Below are positions 24,939-34,268 of a DNA stretch of 51,321 nt, one piece after another (position 1 is the stretch's first letter; each line of letters begins with the position of its first letter). Origin of the DNA: an uncultured Prevotellaceae bacterium (lineage in GTDB: Bacteria > Bacteroidota > Bacteroidia > Bacteroidales > Bacteroidaceae); assembly GCA_902775075.1 (NCBI GenBank), contig CACYKX010000003.1:1-51321 (forward strand). The letters are read 5' to 3'. The translations under genes were made by a program, and so were the position numbers. The notes beneath the pieces are model-generated. The model did no database searches. It saw nothing but the letters and a program-made list of their open reading frames with translations, and was not told the origin of the DNA.

Positions 24939-26129
24939 ATGAAAAAGTATTATCTGATCATTAGTGCTATGGCATTAATGATGGCTGCTTGCACGGAAAG
25001 TGCAGAATTTGAGAATGATTCAATGACTTCTGTAAACGACAGTAAAGTTGAAGTCAATTTTGGATCTTATGTTGGTAAAGGTACTCGCGCTGGTGCAACT
25101 GGCGTATTGACAACCAACGAATTGAAGACTACTGGTTTTGGTGTTATGGCTTCATATACCAACACCACTGCATGGGCTTCGGCTACTGGAGAAGCTAAGC
25201 AGTCAAACTTCATGTACAATGAAGGTATTACATGGAATGGTTCCACATGGACTTATGCCACAACAAAATACTGGCCTAATGATCCTGCTCAGAAGATTAG
25301 CTTCTTTGCTTATGCTCCTTATGTAGAAACAGCAAATGGAGAATCTGGTATCACCGCTATTGATGATGCTTCTGTAGAGGATCCTAAGATTTCTTATAAA
25401 CTGGACCCAGCAAACTTTGTTGACTTGCTTTGGGCAGATGCAATAGATCAGAGTAGAATGACTAACGGAAATCGTGTATCATTCAACTTCAAGCATATCG
25501 TTTCTAAATTCATGGGGGACGTAAAGGCTAAGATCTCTAAAGAGGAACTCGCAGGATTAAATGATCCTATCGTTACTATCGAGAAGATTATTGTTGAGAA
25601 TTCTGATGATAATATTGCTACAAGCGGTAAACTCGACCTCCACACGGGTACTTTTGTTAATGATGAGGCAACAGCTCCTGCAGCTTTCAAGGTAGAACTT
25701 GAAAATACTTCCTTTACAGATGCTGCAAAAGAAGATGCAAAGACAAACATTGATCTTAAGGCTAAGCCAACTGCTCTGGATGGTAAGGGTTTGACTACTA
25801 CTGCAACAAGTATTCTTAATTCTAAAGTTTCTACTCCAGTATTATATTTCCTTCCTGGTACACAGCCTAAATTCAAGGTTACCGTAATATATTGGGTAAG
25901 AACCAAGGATGCTAAACTTCCTAAGGGTGTTACTAATGTAGCTCAGACTGTAACAAACGAGATTCAGTTCCCTACTCCATTTGAGCAGAACAAGAAATAC
26001 AACTTAGTTTTGAACATCGGTTTGAACTCAGTACAATTCCAAGCTGAGGTTGAAAATTTCGATAATACTGACGAAGGAACTATTGAACAGACAGTAGACC
26101 TCCCAATAGTAAACGGAACATTGAATTAA
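24939..26129 (+). CDS. Fimbrillin-family lipoprotein (likely main pilus subunit)
   Basis: 396 residues. Seen: lipobox MAAC (Cys near 18); an Arg in GKGTRAGATG at about residue 50, where Arg-specific trimming of the donor strand occurs in Porphyromonas FimA/Mfa1; the Mfa-like motif YWPNDPAQKISFFAYAP; FNFKHIVSKFMGDVKAKI; FLPGTQPKFKVTVIYW; and the last strand YNLVLNIGLNSVQFQAEVENF. In type V pili the lipoprotein is trimmed outside the cell and subunits join by strand exchange. Codon choice is more uniform than in its neighbours and it has its own promoter, both pointing to high expression. It is the best candidate for the stalk. Confidence 0.85.
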   Translation: MKKYYLIISAMALMMAACTESAEFENDSMTSVNDSKVEVNFGSYVGKGTRAGATGVLTTNELKTTGFGVMASYTNTTAWASATGEAKQSNFMYNEGITWNGSTWTYATTKYWPNDPAQKISFFAYAPYVETANGESGITAIDDASVEDPKISYKLDPANFVDLLWADAIDQSRMTNGNRVSFNFKHIVSKFMGDVKAKISKEELAGLNDPIVTIEKIIVENSDDNIATSGKLDLHTGTFVNDEATAPAAFKVELENTSFTDAAKEDAKTNIDLKAKPTALDGKGLTTTATSILNSKVSTPVLYFLPGTQPKFKVTVIYWVRTKDAKLPKGVTNVAQTVTNEIQFPTPFEQNKKYNLVLNIGLNSVQFQAEVENFDNTDEGTIEQTVDLPIVNGTLN

Positions 26130-26184
26130 TTCGCTAAAGACAGGATAATACAACATTATATTCTTAGTGTTTAGAGTATTTGAT

Positions 26185-27327
26185 ATGAACAGATCAAGTA
26201 TCATAAACATTTGGGGATTTCTCTTGCTGACAACCTTACTCTATGGTTGTTCTGGAGAAACCCCTGAATCCTTGACACCTTCTTCTGAAGATGCCATGCG
26301 GATACCTATGTCTTTTCAAATCTACTCTGCACGCAATACAACCCAGTCTAGAGCCAACACAGATTATTACATCGACGGAACTGAAAGAAAAACTCTTCCT
26401 GCGGGCTCTAGCTTGGGCGTATTCGCATATTATACCAATAAAAAGACTTGGTCGGAAGCAAAATCTAGTATTGAACCCAACTTTATGAACGATCAGGAGA
26501 TGAAAGTCATGGCTTCGGTCGGTCAAAATGGCGTAAGTCTAAGCTATAATCCTACTAGATATTGGCCAAACGATGATAATCAGAAAATCACTTTCTCTGG
26601 ATATTATCCTTTTGCAAGCGAAAAGGATAACCACGGTATCAGTATCATCGAAGGAGGACTTAACAACTTTAAGCCTGCTCTCAACTTTAGAGTCAAAAAT
26701 AACTCCGCTGAGCAAATCGACCTCTTATTGAGCGATGTGCTCAACGATAGAACAAGATCTGATGCTACTCATCCCTTGGTTCTGAAATTGAATCATACAC
26801 TATGTCAGATTGTTGTCAAGATAAAGCTTTCTGACGAGTATAAGAACAAAAATGTAAAACTCACGGGGAGAAACTGGAAGATAAAGGGTGTGTACAATAC
26901 TGGTAATGTATATATGGATTGTACCAATCCTCATGCTCAGGTGGTAAAATGGCAGGACAGAAGTTACAGTACCGGTAACTATACCACATGGAGATATGAG
27001 GCTCACCCTGCTGACAATGCCCATGAGGATACTACAACCAGTAACAATGATGTGTTACTGCTCATCCCCCAAACTGTCACCTCACACGCCGTTATCCGTA
27101 TTGGATACGATTTAAAATTCTTTGCCGATGATCATACTACTGAGTTATATCATTATGATAATAATACAACGGAGATTGACTTGAATAAGGCGGGTATCAC
27201 AGAATGGAAACCCGGCATGAGATACACTTATACCTTTGTCGTAGGCCTCAACGAGATCAAAATAAACGCCACAACGACAAACTGGTTAGAGGAAACAATT
27301 AATTACGACGAAAACTTCAATAATTAA
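26185..27327 (+). CDS. Fimbrillin-family lipoprotein
   Basis: About 380 residues from the ATG at 26185; the frame also opens at a GTG at 26167, but the ATG directly precedes a normal signal peptide (lipobox LYGC). Same module as the previous gene: RYWPNDDNQKITFSGYYPF, LKLNHTLCQIVVKI, LLLIPQTV, and a final RYTYTFVVGLNEIKINATTTNWLEE. An Arg-containing site TQSRANTDY occurs near residue 45. It lies 55 bp after the main-type subunit, and its stop overlaps the next ATG (TAATG). A minor or alternative shaft subunit. Confidence 0.83.
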   Translation: MNRSSIINIWGFLLLTTLLYGCSGETPESLTPSSEDAMRIPMSFQIYSARNTTQSRANTDYYIDGTERKTLPAGSSLGVFAYYTNKKTWSEAKSSIEPNFMNDQEMKVMASVGQNGVSLSYNPTRYWPNDDNQKITFSGYYPFASEKDNHGISIIEGGLNNFKPALNFRVKNNSAEQIDLLLSDVLNDRTRSDATHPLVLKLNHTLCQIVVKIKLSDEYKNKNVKLTGRNWKIKGVYNTGNVYMDCTNPHAQVVKWQDRSYSTGNYTTWRYEAHPADNAHEDTTTSNNDVLLLIPQTVTSHAVIRIGYDLKFFADDHTTELYHYDNNTTEIDLNKAGITEWKPGMRYTYTFVVGLNEIKINATTTNWLEETINYDENFNN

Positions 27328-29045
27328 TGGTAAAGATTAGTCCATATCAGCAAATATCAACAATGTTGCCCATAATGTGTATCATTATGGTTGCTGCTTG
27401 TACTGACTCAGAACCGACTCAGACGAGTCCTGTATTTTCAGATCATGCGGTCCTTTTCTCGGCTGAAAATCATGATACACGTTCCGCTGAATACTTTTCA
27501 ATCAATAATGATGACGATCTAAAGGATAAAGGATTCAGATTATGGTGCTATTATACTGGTACTGACGATTTTAAATCGACAAAGTCTGAAGATGGTGTGC
27601 AGACTATCATGGATAATTTACCTACCCAATGGATTGCTTCTGACAACGCATGGAGCTATGGAACGAAGCGCTATTGGCCTACTGGAGAAAACAAGCTATC
27701 GTTCTTCGCTCTCGCATATAACTCTGACTGTAAACCTTTTCCTGGCAAGGACTCCGAAAAGAGAATCATCTTAGGAAATGACGTTACGACAGGACTTCCT
27801 ACCCTTACTTATAGGAATGGAGACATTCCAGGCGGACAGGAGGATATTCTTTGGGCGACACGCACAAATGGCATGCCATATACCAACGAGACAATGCCTA
27901 AAGACAAAACTGTACACCTGCAGTTTAATCATGCATTAGCAAAAATTTCACTTGGAATCTCGGCCTCCGGAACATGGGACACGAAGAGTGAACAGAGTGA
28001 GATTAGGGAGGTCAACCAATCGTGGTATACTTCTTACAAGGAATATACCGTTACTGAAACTACGACGGCAAAGATGCTCATCAAGAACGTTACTGTAAGC
28101 AACTGCTACGAAACAGGAACTTTATTACTAAATAATACTGAGGCATATACTCCTGTATGGGAAAATCGATGGGGTAACTTCTCTTACAACTTCGATACAG
28201 ATATCAATAGTATCTTAAAATATCATGATGATATTGGGCTCGACAATCAACCTGATGGAATTACTGACAAGACGCAGGAAATCTTGGAAAACAATAAATA
28301 TTTCACGATTATCCCACGCGAGGTTGCTGCTGAGAACAATATGCAGGTAAAGGTAACTTATGTAAGACTCTTCAAGAAGACGACATATACATTCCGTGCT
28401 AACAAAAACTTTTGGGGATATTATGAGGACTTCAGTTGTATCAATGCGGATAATCCAGATGTCGAATGGGAGCTCGGAAATGAGGAGACGGTAACTTCTG
28501 AATGTAATAGTAATATCATTGGAGGTAAGAAGTATAATCTACTCTTCAACTTTGACGCCAAATACGCAACAATTACACTAAAGCCTATGCCTTGGGAGGT
28601 TGAAGAACAAGAGATTACTTCGGATAATACCATTAATATTGCAGAAGGTGGTACGATCAAATTCTTAGATCTCTCCTCTGACGTCAGAGTAGATTATGAA
28701 AAGGGCTATTGCTACACAGGTCCGAGAGATGTGAAACTCAAATTCCATATCAGTTTGCCGAAAGGTAGCAAATGGATGGCAAGTTTGATTACGCTGAAGG
28801 GTAACGAGAATGCTTTTACATTCGTCGACAATGAAGGTAAAGAGGTAGCAACACTCGAAGGACCTATCGGAGAGGAAGCCATTATACATATAAAAGCTAA
28901 AAATGTTCTCACGACTATCGAGAACAGAGCATTACTCCGTATCTATGCAATCACTCAGGATGGCAAAACAAGCATCATACGAAGTCTTGTACCTAATACC
29001 TATAATTATAATGAGTGGACACTTATTCAGGAGGTAAACGAATGA
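27327..29045 (+). CDS. Fimbrillin-family lipoprotein, long form
   Basis: 572 residues. Seen: lipobox VAAC (Cys near 25), the Arg site HDTRSAEYF, KRYWPTGENKLSFFALAY, LQFNHALAKISLGI, YFTIIPREV and the strand KKYNLLFNFDAKYATITLKPMPWEVEEQEI. Some 150 further residues follow that strand, which the two preceding fimbrillins lack. The extra C-terminal domain (from about residue 425) is beta-rich and probably sits at the fibre surface or near the tip. Start and stop overlap both neighbours, so translation is coupled. Confidence 0.8.
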   Translation: MVKISPYQQISTMLPIMCIIMVAACTDSEPTQTSPVFSDHAVLFSAENHDTRSAEYFSINNDDDLKDKGFRLWCYYTGTDDFKSTKSEDGVQTIMDNLPTQWIASDNAWSYGTKRYWPTGENKLSFFALAYNSDCKPFPGKDSEKRIILGNDVTTGLPTLTYRNGDIPGGQEDILWATRTNGMPYTNETMPKDKTVHLQFNHALAKISLGISASGTWDTKSEQSEIREVNQSWYTSYKEYTVTETTTAKMLIKNVTVSNCYETGTLLLNNTEAYTPVWENRWGNFSYNFDTDINSILKYHDDIGLDNQPDGITDKTQEILENNKYFTIIPREVAAENNMQVKVTYVRLFKKTTYTFRANKNFWGYYEDFSCINADNPDVEWELGNEETVTSECNSNIIGGKKYNLLFNFDAKYATITLKPMPWEVEEQEITSDNTINIAEGGTIKFLDLSSDVRVDYEKGYCYTGPRDVKLKFHISLPKGSKWMASLITLKGNENAFTFVDNEGKEVATLEGPIGEEAIIHIKAKNVLTTIENRALLRIYAITQDGKTSIIRSLVPNTYNYNEWTLIQEVNE

Positions 29046-31357
29046 TAAAGGAAATATTATATATCTTTTTATTACCACTACTCATGCTGTTGTGCTTGAG
29101 CAGTTGTTCTGAGATAATAGAAAACGAGATGGAAGGTGAGAAGGGATATGTGACCCTTAGACTTTCTATTCCGAAGCCTGTTATCACTACTCGTGCGGGA
29201 ACAGAGAATGAGGATATAGAAGGGCAAGAAAATGCAATAAAAACAGCGACTCTATTCTTCTACAGAAATGAGGATGATGAAGATACACAAGCTAGATATA
29301 CCGTAAATGGTGTTACCACAAACTATGATAGTACCACTCATAGCTATACCGTCAGTGTTCGATTATCAGTACAAAACCGATACGATATTTTCGGCGACAA
29401 GGACAATGGTCTGGGTAAAGTCTTCGTCGTCGTCAATCCTACGGCAAACTTTGGTAGCGGAAAAACAATCCGTGAAATTAAGCAAACTACTACACAGACG
29501 GCATTCGACACCGGCAAACCTACTAGTTTCGTAATGGTAGGTCAGGGGGATGTCACATTGACTGATGAAGTTGCAATAGGAGACGTCAATCTGCAAAGAG
29601 AGGCTGCAAAAATAAGACTTTATCTGAACATATCCGAGGAAGTACAAACTGAGGAGAATCTTGTGATTACAAAATGGAAACCTGATTTAGAGAACAGTGA
29701 ACTTAAATTGGTGTTGAACAATGGCGTAAACAAGACGCTGCTCGGTGGTGGATATGCAGCAGATGACAAAGATTTTTTCTCACAGGAAGTAGACTTCGTA
29801 CAAGGAGAATATAAAAGAAATTCTTCTGACGAAACGTCTTATTCTTATGCGAGTTCACCTCTATACACTTATCCTTCAGCATGGAATGGAATAGATTCGC
29901 ACGAAATGACCTTGATACTCTGTGTACCTTGGTATAATACCACGACCAAGACTACCCGACTTTCTTACTATCAGCTCAGTGTGAATAATATCAAGAGAAA
30001 AGTAGAAAGTAACCATTATTACAAGATATTCCTTAATGTAAATAGTCTGGGAAGTTCCAACAAAGGAGAACCTGTTGATATGTCTCCGGCTTCATTCATC
30101 ATCCAACCTTGGGGAACTGTGGATGTGGGTACAGGTTCCCAAAACAACAAGGATGCAGATGGTGTACTTATGAGATATCAATATTTGGTTGTCTCACCAA
30201 CAAGTATCGACCTAAAGAATAATAACAATGCAGAAATTAGTTATTCTAGTAGTTCTGCACTTGACATGGCAAACACTAGAGTTTCAAGAGTAGAATATAC
30301 CAGTTATGACAATAGTGGTTATACCACAGAAACAATTTTAGAAGGAAACCAAGTTCCTTCCAGCTATAAGATTACAGATAATGGATCCGGTAAAATCACC
30401 TTCATACATGATCAGACGGGTACATACGTGATGCAGAAAATTACGATACAAATCACAAACAACGATGGATTAAGTGAAAGTGTGAATATCGTACAATATC
30501 CGCCTATCTATATGACCAGTGAACCTGGAGGTAATGCTTTCGTAGATGGTTTCTTTGCTTATGCAGAAGATGGATCCAACTGGGGTATTCCTAACTATGA
30601 TGTTCCTAACACGTATCATAGTGCTACATATGAAAGCAACAATAATAGTACTCAGAATTCATACTCATATGAGTGGACTTCTGGCTATTACATCAATACA
30701 CCTTACGGATGGCTGATGCTCTCCTATCCTTCCGACTTACAGAATGCAATCACCAACATCTTCGTGACTTCATTCAACAGAAATAATTGCACTTATTATG
30801 ACGGAAGGTCTTACTACACATATAAGATTGGTGATCCGAGAGTAAACGCTGGATGGGGGACGAACGACCTCAAACCATACCTTATAAGTCTATATAAATA
30901 CAAAGCATATTATTATGTCTATAAAGACTGGGAAGACGCGGACAAGATAAAGATTGCATCAAGCGATGAAAGCTGTAGGAGCATCATCTCTCCATCCTTT
31001 AAGATTAGTTCTGCGTTTGGTCTGTGTGGTAGAGGTATTCTATCTTTTACAGATGCCACCAAACGAGCTGCCACTTATCAGGAAAGTGGCTATTGTGCCG
31101 GCAGATGGCGCTTGCCTACTGAGGCCGAAATTATGTTCGTATATACATTACAACAACAGAACAAGATCGCAAGATTGTTTATCAATAACGTTTATTACTG
31201 GACTGCAAGTGGTAGAATCTTCTACAACGGGGCTCTCTACACACAAAATGAGATAGGTACAAACAGAGCATATCTGCGCTGTGTATATGATACATGGTAT
31301 TGGGGTAACAGTAAAAGTAATACGCCATCCATTTATGAACCAAAACCTACATTGTAA
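29042..31357 (+). CDS. Mfa1/FimA-like pilus protein with C-terminal lectin-like domain (tip adhesin candidate)
   Basis: 771 residues from the ATG at 29042, which overlaps the previous stop (ATGA) and follows an AGGAGG-like site; the frame is open from 29015. Seen: lipobox LSSC, Arg site ITTRAGTEN, FimA-type N-domain (KTATLFFYRNEDDE..., KVFVVVNPTA, LQREAAKIRLYLNI) and a shaft-like middle domain (HYYKIFLNVNSLG). The last ~90 residues hold GYCAGRWRLPTEAE...YYWTASGR...AYLRCVYDTWYW, a pattern of lectin-like Fib_succ_major/FGE-type domains. That end domain would be exposed and could bind glycans. Confidence 0.78.
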   Translation: MIKEILYIFLLPLLMLLCLSSCSEIIENEMEGEKGYVTLRLSIPKPVITTRAGTENEDIEGQENAIKTATLFFYRNEDDEDTQARYTVNGVTTNYDSTTHSYTVSVRLSVQNRYDIFGDKDNGLGKVFVVVNPTANFGSGKTIREIKQTTTQTAFDTGKPTSFVMVGQGDVTLTDEVAIGDVNLQREAAKIRLYLNISEEVQTEENLVITKWKPDLENSELKLVLNNGVNKTLLGGGYAADDKDFFSQEVDFVQGEYKRNSSDETSYSYASSPLYTYPSAWNGIDSHEMTLILCVPWYNTTTKTTRLSYYQLSVNNIKRKVESNHYYKIFLNVNSLGSSNKGEPVDMSPASFIIQPWGTVDVGTGSQNNKDADGVLMRYQYLVVSPTSIDLKNNNNAEISYSSSSALDMANTRVSRVEYTSYDNSGYTTETILEGNQVPSSYKITDNGSGKITFIHDQTGTYVMQKITIQITNNDGLSESVNIVQYPPIYMTSEPGGNAFVDGFFAYAEDGSNWGIPNYDVPNTYHSATYESNNNSTQNSYSYEWTSGYYINTPYGWLMLSYPSDLQNAITNIFVTSFNRNNCTYYDGRSYYTYKIGDPRVNAGWGTNDLKPYLISLYKYKAYYYVYKDWEDADKIKIASSDESCRSIISPSFKISSAFGLCGRGILSFTDATKRAATYQESGYCAGRWRLPTEAEIMFVYTLQQQNKIARLFINNVYYWTASGRIFYNGALYTQNEIGTNRAYLRCVYDTWYWGNSKSNTPSIYEPKPTL

Positions 31358-33273
31358 TGACAAAGATTAAATTTTACATATATACCTTATTTGCGCTACT
31401 GCTTACCGCATGTAGTGAATCTGAAATGCTGACAGGTTCTGACGGTTCTCAGAACGGTATTCCTGTTGTCATCAATGCATCATTCAGAATTCCAAAAACT
31501 GGAATGTTGTCAAGGGTTTGTGGCGAGAGTACGGAGATTACGTCACTATATGCTCTCATCTTTGATGAAAATGGACTGCTTTCTGAGATCGAAGAATGCC
31601 ATCCGGGAACAGAAGCTAACCCTCAAAAACATTTTAGTCCCATGGGGGCAAACAGTCTCATTTCTTTTTATGTCACTCTGCACGAATCTCACTCTCCTCG
31701 TATCGTGCACTTACTGGCCAACTATCCATGCTCTAGTCTTGATATCATCGATGAATCGCATTTGATGCGCAAACTTACCGTCAGCAATCATGTTGACGCC
31801 TACTGGCAACGCATAGAACTTAGGGATGGTATTATTCCTGAGCAAAACTCGAATACTCCTACACAGGAAACACGAAACCATTTTCAGAATATTTCCATGA
31901 TTCGTAATTTCGCTAAGATCACGATTTCTAAGGATACAGCAAATATTCCTGACAGTAAATTCAAAATCAATGGATATTATGTTTTCAATCAACCTAAATA
32001 TGGAACTGTCGCACCTTATAATGTCAACTCAAATGCTGACCCTAGTGACCCTATTGCCAATCGATTTGCAAACTATATAGACAATAATGGGAACACTAGG
32101 ACTTATAAAGAGCTTTATGATGATAAGTATTATGGCTATGAACCTGAAAATCGGGAATATGAACCGTATGATATAGACAATATCGCATGGAAAGTTCCTA
32201 ATGAGCCTACGTATATCTATGAAGCAACATATCGTGAAGATGCCGGCAACCCATTCATTATTCTGAAAGCTAGTTATAATGGAGGTCCCGACACCTATTA
32301 TAAGGCTGCATTATGTTATCCTGAGGAAAGAGAGGAAGGAGATGATACTTATAGAACTATGATATACTATAATGTGATCAGGAACTTCCGTTTTAATCTA
32401 AACGTTACACAAGTGTCTGGAGAAGGATCGAAAACATTACAAGATGCATTGGTATCACCTCCAATGAACAACTTCCAGGGTAGTACGGAAGCGGAGGATC
32501 TGAACAATATCGCTTCTGAAAACATGAGACTCTTTATCTCTTCAACGGATATCATGATCAATGATGCTACGCCTTTCCAATTAAAATACAAGAATATCGC
32601 AGACAAGACTTCTACCCCTATAATCATCTGCAATAAGCGTAAAAGTGAATTGACAAATACCGACAATCCAAACTATTATGTTACAATTGTTGGTCTAGAT
32701 AGAAATACCAAAGGTAAAGGTACAGTAATAGAAAGTGCTACACTAAGCGACACAAACGATGCTGATGGATATCGTACGATTACAATTACACCAACAGCTG
32801 TACCACAAACACAACAAATACAGACTGTCTCTATCTATAATAGTGGTAATCTGTATCGTACTTGTAAAATCTATTATCGCAAGAAAATGGATTATTCTGT
32901 AGAAATCTCCAAATCAGGAGATGCTCGCGTCGATCAGCCTGTGAAAATTACTATTGGTATTCCTGCAGACCTCACCAAAGCTCGTTTTCCTTTGGAATTT
33001 CATATTGAGAATGCGGACAACAACTCTCTCTATCCAGATACTCAAGCCCCTGGATTCATAGAGATGCCTGTCATCGTAGATAGTAGAAAGCACTCTTATT
33101 TCTACAATAGATTTATTACTTGGGAACAATACGAGTCTGCCCCTAATACGAATGGCATAAGATACTTTGATTGCTACTTCCGTACTTATAAGGCGATGTA
33201 TGGAACAACATCTATACCGGTATCTACCAATAAGTATTTTAATTCTCCGGTCAACGTAAACCTTGAGAATTAA
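31357..33273 (+). CDS. Pilus-associated lipoprotein (Mfa-like/DUF4906-like, possible tip component)
   Basis: 638 residues, lipobox LTAC (Cys near 19), start overlapping the previous stop (TAATG). The N-terminal half resembles Mfa1-like proteins (ITSLYALIFDENGLLSEIEE..., MIRNFAKITISKD); the C-terminal half carries Ig-like beta repeats (DYSVEISKSGDARVDQPVKITIGIP). As the last gene of the operon it is a likely accessory or tip subunit, like Mfa3-5 or FimC-E, though no orthology was tested. The stop codon overlaps that of the convergent patatin gene. Confidence 0.72.
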   Translation: MTKIKFYIYTLFALLLTACSESEMLTGSDGSQNGIPVVINASFRIPKTGMLSRVCGESTEITSLYALIFDENGLLSEIEECHPGTEANPQKHFSPMGANSLISFYVTLHESHSPRIVHLLANYPCSSLDIIDESHLMRKLTVSNHVDAYWQRIELRDGIIPEQNSNTPTQETRNHFQNISMIRNFAKITISKDTANIPDSKFKINGYYVFNQPKYGTVAPYNVNSNADPSDPIANRFANYIDNNGNTRTYKELYDDKYYGYEPENREYEPYDIDNIAWKVPNEPTYIYEATYREDAGNPFIILKASYNGGPDTYYKAALCYPEEREEGDDTYRTMIYYNVIRNFRFNLNVTQVSGEGSKTLQDALVSPPMNNFQGSTEAEDLNNIASENMRLFISSTDIMINDATPFQLKYKNIADKTSTPIIICNKRKSELTNTDNPNYYVTIVGLDRNTKGKGTVIESATLSDTNDADGYRTITITPTAVPQTQQIQTVSIYNSGNLYRTCKIYYRKKMDYSVEISKSGDARVDQPVKITIGIPADLTKARFPLEFHIENADNNSLYPDTQAPGFIEMPVIVDSRKHSYFYNRFITWEQYESAPNTNGIRYFDCYFRTYKAMYGTTSIPVSTNKYFNSPVNVNLEN

Positions 33274-34121
33274 TTTTCAGAATTCAATTGGCGGCAGAAG
33301 TCTTCTCCCAAAGCGAATCCTTCTTCATACAATCGCTCCAACTTCTCTGTATCACGAGTCATTCGTTCTACCTCTAACAGACGCTTTGGTCGGATACAGA
33401 CGATTTGACCTGAGGCTTCTAATTCCTCGATCTGTTGAAGTTGCTTGTTATACGACTCATGTCTATGACTCAAAGCTACACGAAGACGAGGATACTTTTT
33501 ATAGATAAAGTTTGGTACTTTACGGTCTTTGCCCATATCACGCCACCCCTTGTTGCGTGTAAGAATGACGACATTACGAGAGTGACCGGTCTCCATAGCG
33601 CGATTGATTGGAATACTATCAACAATTCCCCCATCAAGCATCGGCTTGCCATCAACCATTGTTATCTTACTAACATAAGGTAAACTTGATGATGCTTTCA
33701 CCATATCCAACGATCGCTGAATGTCACCATATTCATGGAGATACTCAGCCTTTCCCGTATTGCAATTGGTAGCTACGACTTCAAATTCATGGGCATGCTT
33801 CCAAAATTCTTGGAAATCAAATGGCAAGAGCTCTTTAGGAAACTGCTCATAAAGAAGTTTCTGATCGAATATACAACCTTGTGTTACTAGATGACGAAGA
33901 CCTATATAATCATAGCGCGCAAGATAATCAATATTAGAAATACGAGCACGACGAGGCTGACGGCTCATATACGACATTCCATTACAGGCTCCGGCGGATA
34001 CTGCAACAACATAATGAAAATATAAATTATTCTTCATAAAGGCATCAAGTACACCAGATGTAAACACACCTCGCATTCCCCCTCCTTCTAAAACCAATCC
34101 AGTCTTTATATCTATTTTCAT
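33270..34121 (-). CDS. Patatin-like phospholipase
   Basis: Serine acyl hydrolase with a Ser-Asp dyad. 283 residues. Seen: the oxyanion motif GGGMRG at residues 13-18, nucleophile Ser42 in A-V-S-A-G (the first Gly of GXSXG is Ala), and the catalytic Asp163 in DGG. The N-terminal half carries the active site; the C-terminal third is charged and helical. No signal peptide, so cytosolic or peripheral. It converges on the pilus operon with a 4-bp stop-stop overlap. Confidence 0.9.
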   Translation of the reverse strand: MKIDIKTGLVLEGGGMRGVFTSGVLDAFMKNNLYFHYVVAVSAGACNGMSYMSRQPRRARISNIDYLARYDYIGLRHLVTQGCIFDQKLLYEQFPKELLPFDFQEFWKHAHEFEVVATNCNTGKAEYLHEYGDIQRSLDMVKASSSLPYVSKITMVDGKPMLDGGIVDSIPINRAMETGHSRNVVILTRNKGWRDMGKDRKVPNFIYKKYPRLRVALSHRHESYNKQLQQIEELEASGQIVCIRPKRLLEVERMTRDTEKLERLYEEGFALGEDFCRQLNSEN

Positions 34122-34232
34122 AACTATCCTTTCATCACGCTTTTATTAACACTCGACTCTTAAACTTTTATAAATTTAAAGAGGTTTCTATATTTTAGTT
34201 GCAAATATAATACATTTTTAATAGAATTTGTG

Positions 34233-34240
34233 TAACTTTG
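34233..34240 (+). promoter_or_regulatory. -7 box of pepP
   Basis: TAACTTTG matches TAnnTTTG, 28 nt before the ATG. No clear -33 box. Confidence 0.42.
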
Positions 34241-34268
34241 CAACCGAATTTCATCTAAAAGAGGAATT

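Noticed and set aside
26167..26184. GTG start for the second fimbrillin
   Set aside because: It adds six residues before a normal signal peptide; the ATG at 26185 fits better.
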